This document shows, piece by piece, positions 24,906 to 37,935 of a stretch of DNA of 64,000 bases. This stretch comes from Alitta virens (lineage: Eukaryota > Annelida > Polychaeta > Phyllodocida > Nereididae). The notes below the pieces were generated by a model. The model was not told the DNA's origin. It ran no database searches and saw only the letters and a list, made by a program, of their open reading frames with translations. The stretch covers positions 46,656,628-46,720,627 of the forward strand of contig OW028576.1 in NCBI GenBank assembly GCA_932294295.1, given 5' to 3'. A program made the position numbers and the translations under genes. Positions within the stretch are counted from its first letter, which is position 1; each line of letters starts with the position of its first letter.

Positions 24906-27270
24906 AATGATATGACCAGACAAGACAATGCTATTTTTGGCATGGATTAACCTGCCTCATTCTGGACAGAACCAAAAGGTAAATGTTGTGTATTGAACGT
25001 TGATAAAGTTTAGAAGTTAAAAACAATCGAGAGTAAGTTTCATGAGTCATTTGATCTGAACATTGTTAACACTTAGGATGTGCATGAGTTTATTCACTAC
25101 ATATTGAACGCTTAAAAGCCAATAGGCATTAAATAAACAATATAAAATTGGCGAAAAAAAAAAAAAGCGAAAATACACAAATTGTAATTGGATTGTTGTT
25201 TGCCAGGTCTAAAAGAAGCGTCTAAAGAAATTAAGTCACTTCCATATTAAATGGAGAAGGTAGCGCTTTAATATTGATAGCCTACGTCAAATGACTGTTT
25301 CAAATTACACTTTTATTTTATCTTTTTTTTCTTCTTTTTTCCCACTTATTACTGGACTGTTCATTGGTGGCCTGTGTCATCAAGAATTCATTGACTTAGC
25401 ATTTCACCCCTATTTATGTTTATCACAGATCTATTTAATATTGATGCTTTGATATTAGTGCTTGACAAGCCAGTCCCACACAAAACCTAAGCGTGTGGCA
25501 TTTTTCACTTCACTTGTGATGAAACAATTCATGTTTTCGATGTAGAAACCATGAAATTTTCATTGTTTCCAGTTGTTTGATTATGTAAGTATATTTTTAC
25601 ATTGTACCTTTATACAATTTAATACATTCTTATTAAATTATTTGACTACATCGGAAATGTTTGTTTTATATATTTTTTGCTAAGACATGAGTCTAGACTT
25701 TTTCTAATTATGTAAGCATATTTTGTGATGATAGCTTGATTGATTTTGTGAACTGTTTATTTTCAAATCAAGTCAAATTGCGATTAGAATTATCATGTTT
25801 TAGCCAGGTTTATCCCTTTTTTATTATTCATGAATCTCTATTTTACTGATGATTTCATTTTTAGTGTTTTGCACATTTGTATAAAGATATCTGTTTTCTT
25901 CTTCTTTCTCTTCTTCTTCTCTAAAACTGCTGGTTCCTTTGGCATTATTCACCCAGCATAAACATTTCTTCACTCATATTTAATGAGTCATATACCCAAT
26001 CATTTCGTATAGTCATGGACAAGATAATTATGACTTTAAAATGTTATTGAATTCCTAAATGGAAAAAACTTGGAATATGTCAGATGTACGTCATGGAAGT
26101 AAGTACGTCATAGAATATTTTAGGAGTTTGTAGGAAGTCGTAGACACAACTCGTAGGCATTCGTAAAGAGATCGTCAAGAGTCCTAACTGTTTGGTGCAC
26201 CTCATAATAAACTATCATAAAATTTCAAAAATTGAGCTAATTAAGAATTTGACCTATTTTCAGATGACATTGGTGAACTGGCATGAACATTTTCCCTCCT
26301 TGTGATAGTTCGGTGCAAAATTTGTAGCAGTTCTTGTAGGTGAAAATGGGGCTAACAATGTTAGCTACAAGTCAAATCTTAACTTCTAAGTTGATAAAAA
26401 CGCTTCTGTGAAACTATTAACTTAAAGCTGGATTGTCACTCAATATGACAGTGGCCAAATCGATTGCATTCACTTCGTTTTCTTCTGAATACTGATTCCC
26501 CACCATCCATAGCCTTGCTGGGTTCACTATCTCTCTATAAAATATGATGATGTTCCAGCATCAGTCAACATTGTAATGATGTAGCCTAAATTTAAGATGC
26601 TATCTGGAAACTCAATATTTCCTAAGTAAGGTTATTCACCAGTTTTTTTATAAGAGTATCTCATTATTTGAGCAGCAGTCTGATTTACTAATTTCAGTTA
26701 AATGTGATTTGTAGACTAATGGAAAAGCATCAAGGTGAATCATCAATCTTTTCAATGTTTTTGATTTTCTGGCCATCCCAATAAACATGCTTCATCTACT
26801 GCGGATGATCAACTTTGGAACAATATTGACCTCATCTGTCATGCTATGTTATTTACATTCGAGAATATATAGAAAATTACTCATCTTTTCTTGATTCAGT
26901 ACATGTATTGACCTCCAAATGCAAAGATAAATGCATTTTATTGATTCTTGCAAATCAATGTGACATTTTTAATTGGCTTTATGGCATATGCATGAAATCA
27001 TTGAAATATAACTAATTCATCAACCACCACTTTCATCACACATCGAGCATGATGGCTGCATAAAAAAAAACATGGGAGAGTGACTCAAATATACTAATGA
27101 CTGATTAAGTCTGAGTGAAGTCTTATTGAACTTGTGCATCTTTTTTACACACGGCAGCCATGTTGGAATTTTTGTGTCATTTTAATTACGTCATATTTAT
27201 ATATTATGACATCATTATTTAACCATTCTTCCTGCACTCAGTGACCTAACCTTGGCCATTGTCTACTGTC
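24906..27270. other. Gene-free AT-rich intergenic DNA
   Basis: No exon, RNA gene or recognisable element seen. A CT-rich patch is at about 25895-25920. Confidence 0.5.
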
Positions 27271-27272
27271 AC

Positions 27273-27400
27273 CTTGTACCCAGAAGTGCTAATATAATAC
27301 TTAACGTCACCAATGCACAATACTAGATGACATCATCAATAATTGGGCTGTGATGATGTCAAGTATTGTTTTAGCACTTCCGAGTACTGGGTAGCACAAG
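27273..27400. repeat. Small inverted-repeat (MITE-like) element upstream of the WSC pseudogene
   Basis: The left end 'cttgtacccagaagtgctaa' and the complement of the right end (cttgtgctacccagtactcggaagtgctaa, differing by small indels) form terminal arms. The interior holds further complementary 'gatgacatcatcaataattgggc' and 'gatgatgtc' segments. Total size is about 128 bases. Related sequence recurs at 27520-27660. Confidence 0.55.
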
Positions 27401-27910
27401 AACTCAAGAACTGGCCAGCCCTATACTTATATCTTAGCACAAAGGAAGGTCGATTAAGCAAAAATGCTTATATGGCTGCTCCATGAAAAGGATGTATGTA
27501 ATACACTACGACTTGACCATTGCTTATGTACTCTGTGACCTCACCTTGGCCGTTATCAACTGATGACGCCACAATACTTATATATGAGTACAGAGAGAGG
27601 TCAATGAGTATGATGAGGCAAAAATGCCAACATTATTACCACATGAAAAGGGTGTATGAGAAACAGAATACACACTGTCTCACTTCTGCTGTCTCAATGT
27701 TGCAGGTCAAGATTTAAATCAATTTGCATAACCAGGTGCTAAAGACAGAGATTTAAGTGACATACTTAAATAGAATAGCCTGATACCTGTGAACAGCATA
27801 GAAGCCAAAAATGAAGTTCCTGATTCTATTATTATCTATAGGAATTGGTAAGTGGATATCTTTTTTTTGTAATATTTCCCAAATTGTGTTAATTTTGAAA
27901 TGCCTTTTAA

Positions 27911-28250
27911 TTAAATGTCAACCCAAGATACCTTACCAAATCATGTCAATGTTGAACCAATATTGTTATCAAATTGATTGTCTACCAAGATATCTTCCCA
28001 AATTTCCAATGAACCAATATCACCTTCTATTGAATGTCAAGACAAGATATCTTCCCTAATCCTGTCACTATTGTACTAATATTCTCATCAAATTGAATGT
28101 CATACTAATATATCTTCCCAAATCATGTCATTATTGAACCAATATTGTCATCAAATTGAATGTCAAACCAAGATATCCTCCCAAAATGTCATCAAAGAAA
28201 CCAATATCACCATCACATTGAATGTCATACTAAGATGTTCCAAATCTGGT
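27911..28250. repeat. Minisatellite in intron 1 of the WSC pseudogene
   Basis: Five to six irregular units of about 58-75 bases. Each has 'caaattgaatgtca', 'aagatat.ttccc.aat' and 'gaaccaatat'. It lies only about 60 bases after the signal-peptide exon, and the Tc1-like element follows immediately. Stop-free frames through it are repeat-derived. Confidence 0.8.
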
Positions 28251-28255
28251 CAAAG

Positions 28256-29749
28256 TAAATTGTCCAAAATAAGAAACGCAAAATTGATTTTGCAATTTAA
28301 TTTTAATAAGCAATGAGGCACAAATATAACATGGTATATATAAACAATAACAACAATCATTTGACAATTAAAAAATCGAAGAACTGTCCACAAAATGTCA
28401 TTCTGATCAAATTTAAAGCCTGTCAAACACAACAGGGGTCAATATCGTGTGTGACTACCTTGGGCTGCATGCACTGCCATGCATCTGCGGCACATGGATG
28501 CGATCAAGCGCCTTATTTTTTCCTGTGGGAAGTTGTCCCATTCCTCCTGCAGGGCTTGACACAATGCTGGGAGTGTTTGGGGTGGTGGGTCACGTGCTCT
28601 CACCCTCCTGTCAAGATGGTCCCACAGGTGCTCAATTGGTGACAGATCTGGTGAATAAGGAGGCCAAATCATGACATCCACACCCTCATCTTGCAGGAAG
28701 TTTTGGGTGTACCTGGCTGCATGTGGACGGGCATTGTCTTGCTGCAGGGTAAGGTTGTGCTGCCGGGTACAGGGTACAGCTGCAGGCTCGAGGACCTCAT
28801 CAACATAACGTATTGCAGTAAGGTTACCTTAGATGATCACCAGTTGTGTCTTTCCATGGAAGTGGATACCACCCCATACCATGACACTACCACCGCCCCA
28901 TCTGTCATGCTGACGGACACAGCATCTGGCATACCTCTCACCCTTTCTTCGCCAAGCTCGAACTCTGCCATCACCAACTGACAAGCAAAATCTTGACTCA
29001 TCTGTAAAGAGCACAGATCTCCAGCGTTGTGCAGGCCATCGCATTCGCTGTTCCACCCACCGACTACGTACTGCTCTTCGACCCTGGTTTAGGACATGTC
29101 CCACACAAGGGCGTCGGGCCCACAGCCCTGATTCATGAAGCCTGTTCCGGCCAGTTTGATCTGAAATCTGCCGATTTTGTGTGCTGGGTGTTGCAGGTGC
29201 AGGTCGAGTAGCAGGTCGGAAGCGATCTCTGAGATGCTGCAATCGGATATGGCGGTCTTGGGCAGGGGTCGTTACCCTTGGAGCACCACTGCGAGGACGG
29301 TCATCTGATGATCCAGTCTCTCTAAACCTTTCTCTCAGCCTGCTAATGGTGGATACAGCAACATTGAAGTGCCTGGCTATTCTGGAAAGGTTCCAACCAG
29401 ATGTCATCATCCCCAATGCCCTTTCTCTGTGAATTTTGGAAAGGCGTGGCATCTTTATCCCTGATTGCAGGAAAATGAAAGATGTGGCCTTTTTCAATTA
29501 AGGACTGAACCTTCCTTAAGAATTGATTAAGGAGTCAATTTGATTGATTGTTGTTGCATAATGCCAATTTTCTGTGTTGCATTGTTGTGGTTGTCTGGTC
29601 ACGGTTGAGTGCTGTCAGAGGTTTAATTTTTTTTTCAATGCAAGGTCAACCTGTGTTTAACAAGTATAAGAAATTATGGCATGATTCTTTTTCTGGTTTT
29701 TCTTATAACAGGGGATTTGTACTTTGCGTTTCTTATTTTGGACAGTTTA
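28256..29749 (-). mobile_element. Complete Tc1-like (DD34E) transposon in intron 1
   Basis: Both ends carry the same inverted repeat: 'tgtccaaaataagaaacg' at about 28261 and its complement 'cgtttcttattttggaca' at about 29726. Each is flanked by TA (28256-28257 and 29748-29749), the Tc1/mariner target duplication. Element length is about 1.49 kb, and one transposase frame is on the minus strand. It interrupts intron 1 of the WSC pseudogene and is absent from the paralogue, so it arrived after the gene duplication. Confidence 0.9.
28439..29452 (-). pseudogene. Tc1-like transposase with a single nonsense codon
   Basis: The frame reads from MPRLSKIHRER at 29452 (an upstream in-frame ATG lies at 29497) to a stop at 28439, broken once by TAA at 28829-28831 after 'GKTQLVII'. 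The N-terminus has a paired helix-turn-helix ('NLSRIARHFNVAVSTISRL'). Catalytic residues are visible: D in 'FTDESRF', D in 'QQDNARPH', and E in 'SPDLSPIEHLW', 34 residues after the second D (DD34E). The full frame is about 337 codons, the usual Tc1 size. Apart from the one stop the gene is intact, so this copy died recently. Confidence 0.88.
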
Positions 29750-30239
29750 TATATATCACTATATTATGATATTGATGTTGGCCTGCCATCTTGGTGAAAA
29801 TTTATGACTGTTTACAGAGTACATATATCAGGTTGATTTGTCACCAATTGTTGGCAATATATAAATATAATAATGTTTGAAATGATTATGGCATACTTTT
29901 CATGAAAATTGAAATGTTGTTTTAACTTATGCCAGTGTTTCCTGGTTATCTATATATGCGTTTCAATTTCAAGTGGATGCTGTCCCTTACTCATATGTTG
30001 GATGCTTCACTGACAAGAGGCATGAATGGGTTTTTTTCTGGTGGCCAAATGGTCCAAAAAATGCTGGTGAATGTGCAATAGCATGTGAAGCACAGAAATT
30101 CAGTCACTTTGGAATGGGGGTAAGTTTAAAGACCATCAAGCGTCTAACAGTTAAAGTGGATGGTGAGGAAATCCCATAAGGATTTTAATGAAAAATTATA
30201 TTTTATGTATAGCTTTTATTGACACTTTATTATAATAAA

Positions 30240-31120
30240 AAAGATACATTTGTCAGATATATCTCTACCCACCAAGTCTATCTAAAACTACACCTACAGA
30301 AGAATAATAAACAAGTTCTCATTATTTTATACATAATATATAGCTTAACGTTTAAGGTCCCAGTTGCCATAATTTGATGTTTTTCGGGCAGAGTCCCGCT
30401 CTTAGACATTCAGTGTTAAAGCGAAATAATATATAAGTATATGTTTATAAAAGGTAGATGGTAAACCACAGATCAAATCACAAATACTGATTAATATTTT
30501 ACAAAAATGTACAAATACTGGTCCTAATATAACAATGCGATTAAAATGTACACAAAAGATAAGAATGTTCACATGTATAAAACATAGGCTGCGCTGCAGC
30601 TAAATCATTCGAATAGCACATAGGCATCATTAAAATTGTTAAGTGTTCATCTGACAGGCAGGAGTGCAGGCGTTTCACACTTTGTATCTGAAATCTAACA
30701 CTAATGCACTTACCCTAATGAAATTGTATGCAGTAACATTATATTTTATAAAATTGGGAAAATATTAATTCTTGAGTGTTTATATATTGTGTGCGATGAC
30801 CTGAAAAATTTCCACTTGGCCTACATACATATTATGCTAATTAGAGTCCTATTTTTTTAACCCTTTTCATTGTGTTTGTTATATTATGTTAAATTTGAAA
30901 TATTACAGTGTTCCAACGGGTTATAATGTCTTACAAATATTTAACTTATTAATTGCAATCCATTCTGTTCAGAGTAAAGCTAAGTGAGCGTAAAAAGTAT
31001 TGTCTATCCGTTTCTTGCCATTCAATTGTTCTGTTCCAAAGATTTTATGCACATACAATAAGGAGTATTCAGTTCGCCAGAATAATCAACACAATAGCAT
31101 GTTCCCTTAACTAATATACA
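30240..31120 (-). repeat. Dispersed repeat R1, minus-strand copy
   Basis: Its complement matches 59960-60960 in order: 'tagttaagggaacatgctattgt', 'actccttattgtatgtgcat', 'acactcaagaatta', 'cattagggtaagtgcattagtg' and 'gctgcagcgcagcc'. It lies inside intron 2, whereas the 60 kb copy lies in intron 1 of the paralogue, so the two are independent insertions. Confidence 0.65.
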
Positions 31121-32589
31121 AATAAGATTATCATTTATATGTTCGAAATAGTCATATATGGGCCATGACAATGATCCTAAGGAATGTACGGCTAGGAAAC
31201 TGAAACACTGCATGTGGACAACTTTCTAACATGTGGATTGACAACAGTGTGCCTATTCAATAAAATACATTCGTGGGTACAAACACTTTTACCATCAAAA
31301 GTGAGCTTTAATAGTAACATTTCGACAGTCATTCTCAGGAAGAATTCAGTATTTTTAGGTCATGTTAAAATATTTTATAGCATTAACAACAATGTTTCTG
31401 CATATACAATTTGGGTAACCGTGGATATATATTCATTATAAAATCAAAGGTTAAAGCGCAGCTCCATGGAAAGTTGTCCAAACCCATTGTAACATTCAAC
31501 ATTCATTTCACATTTTCTGAAAAACCTTCTTGACCATGAACCCAGGCACTGAAACTTTAATTTTGGCACCAATAGGGACATACCGTTTAGTTGTCCATAT
31601 TGTAACAAGTAATTGTAACATTCAACAAGCTTCAACAGGGCCTTGTGGTTAAACCCATTTAAGTGTCGTGGAAGGTTTTCAACCAAAGAAACTTCATTGT
31701 TGAAAGTTTATGTCCAGTGTTTTGCTTAGTGTCGTGGTTCATCAAATATGATGACTGTTACATGAACAACAGTGGACAACTATAACATGCAACCATGAGC
31801 GAGGGGCTAGCAGTGTATAAAAAATTTCAGTTCCTGTATCAAAAACTTCTAGATTACTTCTTACTAATTTTGCAATGAGTAATTGGTTGGTTGTCTCTGT
31901 TTTCTTTTCACTTCTGAAGTGATAGAGAACAAATAGTTGTCCAAGTAATGCATATCATGTTGACAAACCATAAGTCTGCTTGTTTTGATGTCAGGTCCTT
32001 CTTTGGTCCTGCAGCAAAAAGACTAGGCAGAAACTGGTTACGATAACATTGGGTAATATTTCAGGAAAAAGTACAGACAATGTGACTGTAAATGGTTATC
32101 AAACAGAGCAGATGTGATGGCAAATTAATCAATGGACAATATATGACAAAAATATTATGCACAACGCTGATGTAGAGTCAAAAAATATTAGTGCAAAAAC
32201 TGTGGTAACCATGATATGATCAGTGCAAAATAGTTGCTGAACTCAAAAACCTTCTAAAAATGCCACCGATATGATACAAGTTGGCTGAAAATTAAAACTA
32301 TGGTTTGATGGTTATTTACAGAGCAAAGGCAGTGTCACAAATAGGAATGTTTATGAATATTTGCTGAATTTTCACGTGTGTTTGCACTGTGTTTATATTG
32401 GAGATAATAGAGTATCGGTATTTCAAGCAGCCGGCATGTTCAGCAATTGTAAATTTCTTCAGCTTATACTGACTCATGGAATTCTTTACTTTTGTATGAT
32501 AGTTTCCTATGCTTATAATAAGACTTTGTTAACTGGAAATAATTCAGAAAACGAATGTTTTATTTGGCAGAGACAGTGTTGTCTTATAT

Positions 32590-32740
32590 TAACTAAGAAA
32601 TATCAAATGCCAACATAATCTCTGCCTGATATACTCGGCTGCTGAACAACATACATCCATGTTGTATGACAATGAAGCATTCTAAATGACTCACAGCAGC
32701 TGAGTGGAGAACATAATCAATATCTAAATCTGATGTTAAT
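32590..32740. repeat. Dispersed repeat R2 fragment
   Basis: Shares 'gaagcattct.aatg.ctcacagcagctgagt' and the preceding 'catccatgttgtatgac' layout with 57040-57140 and 41310-41410. Confidence 0.6.
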
Positions 32741-33395
32741 AAATGATATGCAAATTTGATGCACTTATACATACGCATGTTCATTAAAAGCATGTCTATC
32801 AAGTAGAGTATTTCACAGATTAAAGAAAAACTATTTTACATGTAGCTTGAAATATTTTTCTACATATTTAAAAAATGTGTTTATTTCACAATATTCGACA
32901 AAATGCAGTATCCAAGACTGTTATTTGTGTCATAATTACAACACTCCGAAATTGAAATTATTTTTTTACTACAAAAATTCATAATATAATTTCAAATTTA
33001 ATCTATTTTTTTACTACAAAAATTCATCTTTAATTAACGATAATAATGTATCTTTCAGTCTACATTTACGTTGAAATATTGCTGTAAAATTTCATCAAGA
33101 GGGAGCCCTCGGAGTGACTTCTAATTAGTCTTAATAAACAATTTTGAGTTCTGAAAACAATATAGTCTACTTCTGATTATTGTATCTTGAAAAAAGAGCC
33201 ATTTAGCAATAAAATATATACCTCTATGATTTCAGGGAGGGTTTGGCAAAGACTGTCACTGTGGCTCAGGTGGTTATGACAGATATGGTTCCAACGGAGG
33301 TTGTAACGATTGCAATTTCAATGGGCAGGTCTATTAGTGTGCACAGAGCGGTGGAGACCCTTGGAGACTAATTGCAGTTTATCAGTTGGCATCAG

Positions 33396-34451
33396 GTACA
33401 GTGTTTTATTTATCCAATGCTACTTGCAGTAATATCTTAGTTTCGAGCATCAGGTGATACCAAATTTTAACATTTTTTATTTTAATGTGCAATTCGAAAT
33501 AATTTTGCCTAGTTGTAAGATCAATAGAACAAAAATACATATGAATAATGAAGAACATAAGAATTCATGACCCCAAAATAATAATCTTCAGCCAAACACT
33601 TAGATATCTACTCAAGTGAGCTTGTGATGTCACCATCTATTGTTTAATGATATAATTGCTGGTGAAGTCATTACTGTCCAAAAAAATGGTGGAGTAGAGA
33701 TAACTCAAAGCAACATCTTTAGTAATAACTAAACTACATTTTGGAGCATATAAAAGCCTGCAATCTCTCTTGTTTAAGTTGCAATTAGCATCTGGCTTGC
33801 GAAGATACTTATTGCATCAATAACAAGACAAGCTCTCTTCAACAAAAAGAATTTTTTCGAGACTGGTGTGATGGAATATTATAGGTTGAGGAAAACTATA
33901 TACTCTTGAGATGATATAAATGACCTGTAAATATATTTATGACAAAAAAAAACCTTCCCCTTGGTGGCATTTGTAACCAAGGTCCCCGAGCCCTACACAG
34001 CAGATCAGCCACTTTGTTCTCAAATAAAATTCCATAGTAACCAGTTATGTTATGTGTAAAACATTAATTTATGCATTTTGAATGCGGTAACCTAGGACTA
34101 TATGCCAAAATTAGCTGAAACTAGCGTCTAGTAGTTCACTTCCCCAAACTGAGCTAGGAAAGCCTGGTAAGGTCATTCCTAACATGGCCATGCACAGAAA
34201 GTTAAACAAAACTTCACCATATGTTCTCAAAAGTTTGTTTGGATGTTAGAAGTGCCTCTTAAGTAGTCTGATATGTTAGGATATTAAGGCAATCTATAGA
34301 TTAAGATCTGGTACAAAAACAAAACGGTCTGTGTAAACTAAGTATTGAACAAGAATTCAAAATAAGTGAACACACAGAAGTGTTTAATAGGTTAGAAAGG
34401 TGAGACGTTTTTGTGTCATATTGTGTTTTTTTTTTTAAATCTGTTTCACAG
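33396..34451. other. Intron 3 of the WSC pseudogene
   Basis: No recognisable element or exon. The paralogous intron (56840-57915) has a foldback element and an R2 fragment instead. Confidence 0.5.
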
Positions 34452-36639
34452 CCATTCCCAGAATTGATGAGCATTTCATTGGATGCTGGCATGCAGGGAA
34501 TCCACCTTATATTCTTGGTAGCCCTCAACGAGTTGGATTAGGAACCAAACAGAATGTTGCTCAATGCACTGTCGCTTGCAAGCAACAAGGTGCAGACTAT
34601 GCTGGAATTCGGGTAGGTGTGATGATGCATCATATAATATAAATATATATATTCCGCAATATAGTGTTATCCTATAGAAAAACCATGAGGCTCACACTAT
34701 GAGGTTCAATGTTGTGAACCTCATAAAATAAATTGTCCCTGAAAAAGGGAACAGCCTTGCCAATCACAGGACAGCACACACAAACTCTCAGTGACGTCAT
34801 GAGAGTCATCACTTAACTGGATATTTTTCAAAAAATGATTCTCCCAAATTTCAAATTATCTTAACTTTTGAAATTTTTTTCATAGATACATCTCATATGA
34901 TGAGTTTTAAGTGTAAAAAATACAACTTTCTGAAATTTGGTTTATATGACATGGAATGATATAATATCTAAAAATAAGACCAGAAATCAAGTGGACATAT
35001 ATTTTGGCTCATACTATAGTTATCTTATTATATTAAAATGCAGCAATTTTCTCACAGAACAACGGAACAGAATGTTACTGTGATAGTGACTTGCAATGGC
35101 AGAATGATGGACGTTATCCTGCCGACACTACAAATTGTTACTTGGCCTGTGATGATGGCAAATCTTGTGGTGGCGACTTGAATCATATAAGTCTGTATAG
35201 AGCAGGTATGATGACACCGCACAATACTTAGCGCGAATGGTAAGAAACCTAAATTGCTTGCTCTACAGCCAAACCATCAAACCACAAATTTTATAAACTA
35301 ATATCTTTCAATTTCTATTTGTTAGCCTGCCTGACAACAGAGTATGGCACTAACTGCTCCAGATGCAATTGCATGAACAATGTTCCTTGTAATGCGATTA
35401 CCGGGGTCTGCCCTGGATCCTGCGCAACTGAATGGACGACTCCTTACGCTGGTGGAACATGTTCTGTTGGTGAGACAAATTATGACTCCTTTAAAAATGA
35501 ATTGATCATTCTGAATCTGTTCAATTAAATTTAACACAAATTTTGTTTGCTTCACCGATAGTTGTTATTTTTTATGTGAAATGTTGAAATAGAACAGAGT
35601 TGTTTAAGTATTGCACTGTGACATGCTTGCATGATATTTTGCTGTAAAAACAATGGCTAGAAGTTTGTCTACCATAATACAACAAACAAATGTTTGCTGT
35701 AAAATCTACAGAACATGCATCTGTTAAGTTGTGATGATCACAACGTAAAATTGTACAAACGGCCCCTTACCAAAAATGACTTTGTTTTTTCATGATGGCC
35801 CTACCAATGAGCCCCCAAAATATGCCAATGCTGGGCCATCTACTGCCATTTTAATGGCATCATATTATATTTACTGTAACCTACCATAAGATACTGCAAT
35901 ATCATGGTATAGAAAAGTTTTACCGCATAGTCCGGTAAAATATGCAGTGATATGCTGAATGTTAGAATTTGTTTATTTAGCAGGGATTAACTTGATAAAT
36001 TTGGGTACCAGCAGATTGCCATATTCTTTGGCTTTGCTGTAAATTTTGTAGTTTTATGCCATAGAATAGAATTACTGAGTTAGTTTATTTGAGTTGCCAC
36101 AATTCAAGGCTGCAATAAATATTCTGAACCAGTACACATCCCTAATGATCACCATCTAAAATTGTAATACCTTTATTTCAGCTTTTTCATTAGGGCTATT
36201 TGTCGATAAAAGTCCCTGTGGCGGTAGCTCAACTTGGCAGGGAGATATCAGTCTTGCTCCAATCACAGATGGCACTGTGGGCACCTGTTTCGATACGTCA
36301 ACACTCAGCAATGACACCTGGAGGGTGTCGTAGAAACTAAATGATTCTGTACGATTCCAAACAGTCACTGTGACTTACAAGGATGTAACAAGTTGTGGTG
36401 GTATTCACATGCCAGTTGTATCTGTTAAACCAAATGATTGCAATGAGCGAGCTGATTGTACCAAAGGAGTTTTGCTGTATCCCAAAGTCATGTCAGTTAA
36501 TGATCAATGTTCATACATTTCTCCAGGCAATATGGCATACTTCAGTGATTTAATTTACATTGAATTTCCAACATATGTCATTATTTGCGAGATGTCATTA
36601 TTGTAGAAAGCATTGTTATTTATCTCAGTATAAATCAGG

Positions 36640-36770
36640 GTGTGCATCCACCTGAAGGAGTTTTACTCTGACCCATAGTCATGTCTGTAACTAATCTATG
36701 TTCATATATATTGAATTTCCTGCTAATATTGTTGTTTGCAAAAAGGTTATTATTCTAAAAAGTATTGGTG
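36640..36770 (+). pseudogene. Tandem relic of the last WSC-gene exon
   Basis: Just after the stop of the plus-strand gene, 'gaaggagttttactctgacccatagtcatgtctgtaa' and 'attgaatttcctgctaatattgttgtttgc' repeat the end of exon 7, with about 30 bases deleted between them. The reading IEFPANIVVC is closer to the minus-strand paralogue (IEFPANNVVC) than to the adjacent exon (IEFPTYVIIC). It is a truncated third copy of this exon. Confidence 0.65.
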
Positions 36771-37199
36771 TTAAAGACAGTCTTTGCACCAGCCATTAGT
36801 GCATAGCATATCAATATATTTTTTACTGATCAATGAAATGGTCTCCTTTCTTATCTGTATTGTTTACTACATTATCAGATAATGTGACATATCAATTAAG
36901 CTGATATTGGTTCAACGTCAGCCTGATCTAGCATGGATTCTTACTTTAATTTGTACACACATGCTAAATTAGACCGATCCATCAGTCCATGTAGATGCAA
37001 ACACTGATTTCCAACCATAGGCCCATACGACATTTTCAAAAAGCCACTTTTGTCAACATTGAAGATTTTTAGGATAATCAAAATTTTCGGAAAAAATCTG
37101 TTCAGTCATAACTGTAGGCAATATTTATCTATGTCAATGTGAATTGCTGGCCACGAAATTCATTTAAATGCAAAATACCACAAGATTGCGACAAAATAT

Positions 37200-37935
37200 C
37201 ACTAAAAAGTTGTGATGGTCACTCCATCGTCAAAAATTTCAACAGAGCAGTAAAGGGAAACACTTAGGAAATCACCTTCTTGCAACTTTGACAGGTGCCG
37301 AGGACATCAGGGTCAAATCTAATGAACTTTTTAGACGTACTAATAGTATATGTGCAAACTTCAAGGTCCAAAGGGAAGTTTTATACCACTTGTTTGAAAG
37401 CAAATGCTGCTCGTTTTATGGCAGTCAGGCCTGGGACTTGAGTAAGCCTTGTGTAATCAAGCTAGAGACTGCCTGGAGGAAATGTTGCAAGCGTGTATGG
37501 GGACTACCAATGACAACGCAAACGGACATTGTTCTGTCGTTGTGCAGAAAAGCGAGCTTACTTGATCAGCTGGGTGTTAGGTTTAACAACCTTCTCAGGA
37601 ATATTTCCAAGAACAATAATTCAGTGACACAACTTATACTGAACAACAGTTTTGTGTACAATGGAATTATAAACCATAACTGTAAATTCCTTGCATCACG
37701 TTGGCATTGTGCTGTTAGATGTCTCCAGTTTAAGTTTAAACCGTATGTGCCAACAGTGGTAGAAGAACTTATAGAACTTAGGGACAACACTCTTCTCCTT
37801 CCAGGCTTCACTGTTGGGGAAACTGACTTTATGATTGAAAGTTTATGTAACAACACATTTTAATTCCTGATACATATTTACCAAAGTGTACTTTATGTGT
37901 GAATAAAATGTTCATAATAATAATAATAATAATAG
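37200..37935 (+). mobile_element. 5'-truncated LINE, C-terminal part of ORF2
   Basis: A 191-codon open frame (37288-37863) reads as the region after the RT palm of a non-LTR polyprotein: 'SFYGSQAWDLS', 'ETAWRKCCKRVWGLP', and then a basic and cysteine-containing tail ending 'IESLCNNTF'. Upstream, a frame shifted by one base carries 'HLGNHLLAT' (about 37260-37290), so a frameshift separates the two. The 3' end is an AATAAA-like signal and a (TAA)n tract at 37915-37935, a common LINE tail. The copy is not autonomous. Confidence 0.75.

Larger units (their letters stand above)
29990..33230. other. Intron 2 of the WSC pseudogene (begins 30120)
   Basis: Beyond exon 2 (which ends at 30119) this intron holds a minus-strand copy of repeat R1 (about 30240-31120) and a repeat R2 fragment (32590-32740). 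The remainder is AT-rich with no exon recognised. Confidence 0.5.
27811..36606 (+). pseudogene. WSC-WSC-EGF secreted protein, plus-strand paralogue with two in-frame stops
   Basis: Seven exons: 27811-27847 (signal peptide MKFLILLLSIGI), 29974-30119, 33236-33395, 34452-34612, 35058-35205, 35326-35469 and 36182-36606. All borders are GT/AG and phases match the minus-strand paralogue at 54301-61957; four internal exons are exactly 160, 161, 148 and 144 bases in both. The domain order is WSC 1 (exons 2-3, starting 'PYSYVGCF'), WSC 2 (exons 4-5, 'FIGCW' to 'ISLYRA'), a cysteine-rich EGF-like exon ('NCSRCNCMNN...TGVCPGSC'), and a 140-residue C-terminal domain with 'APITDGTVGTC', possibly galactose-binding-like. 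In-frame TAG codons lie at 33335-33337 (inside WSC 1) and 36331-36333 (C-terminal domain), where the paralogue has sense codons. Splice sites are intact, so the loss is probably recent. WSC domains are thought to bind glycans; the substrate is unknown. Confidence 0.85.

Noticed and set aside
28313..29432. Several plus-strand frames opposite the Tc1 transposase
   Set aside because: Shadows of the minus-strand transposase, which has the DDE motifs.
33335..33337. TAG in WSC 1 of the plus-strand gene as a selenocysteine-like or readthrough codon
   Set aside because: It is TAG not TGA, aligns with a threonine-type position in the paralogue, and a second TAG is downstream, so decay is simpler.
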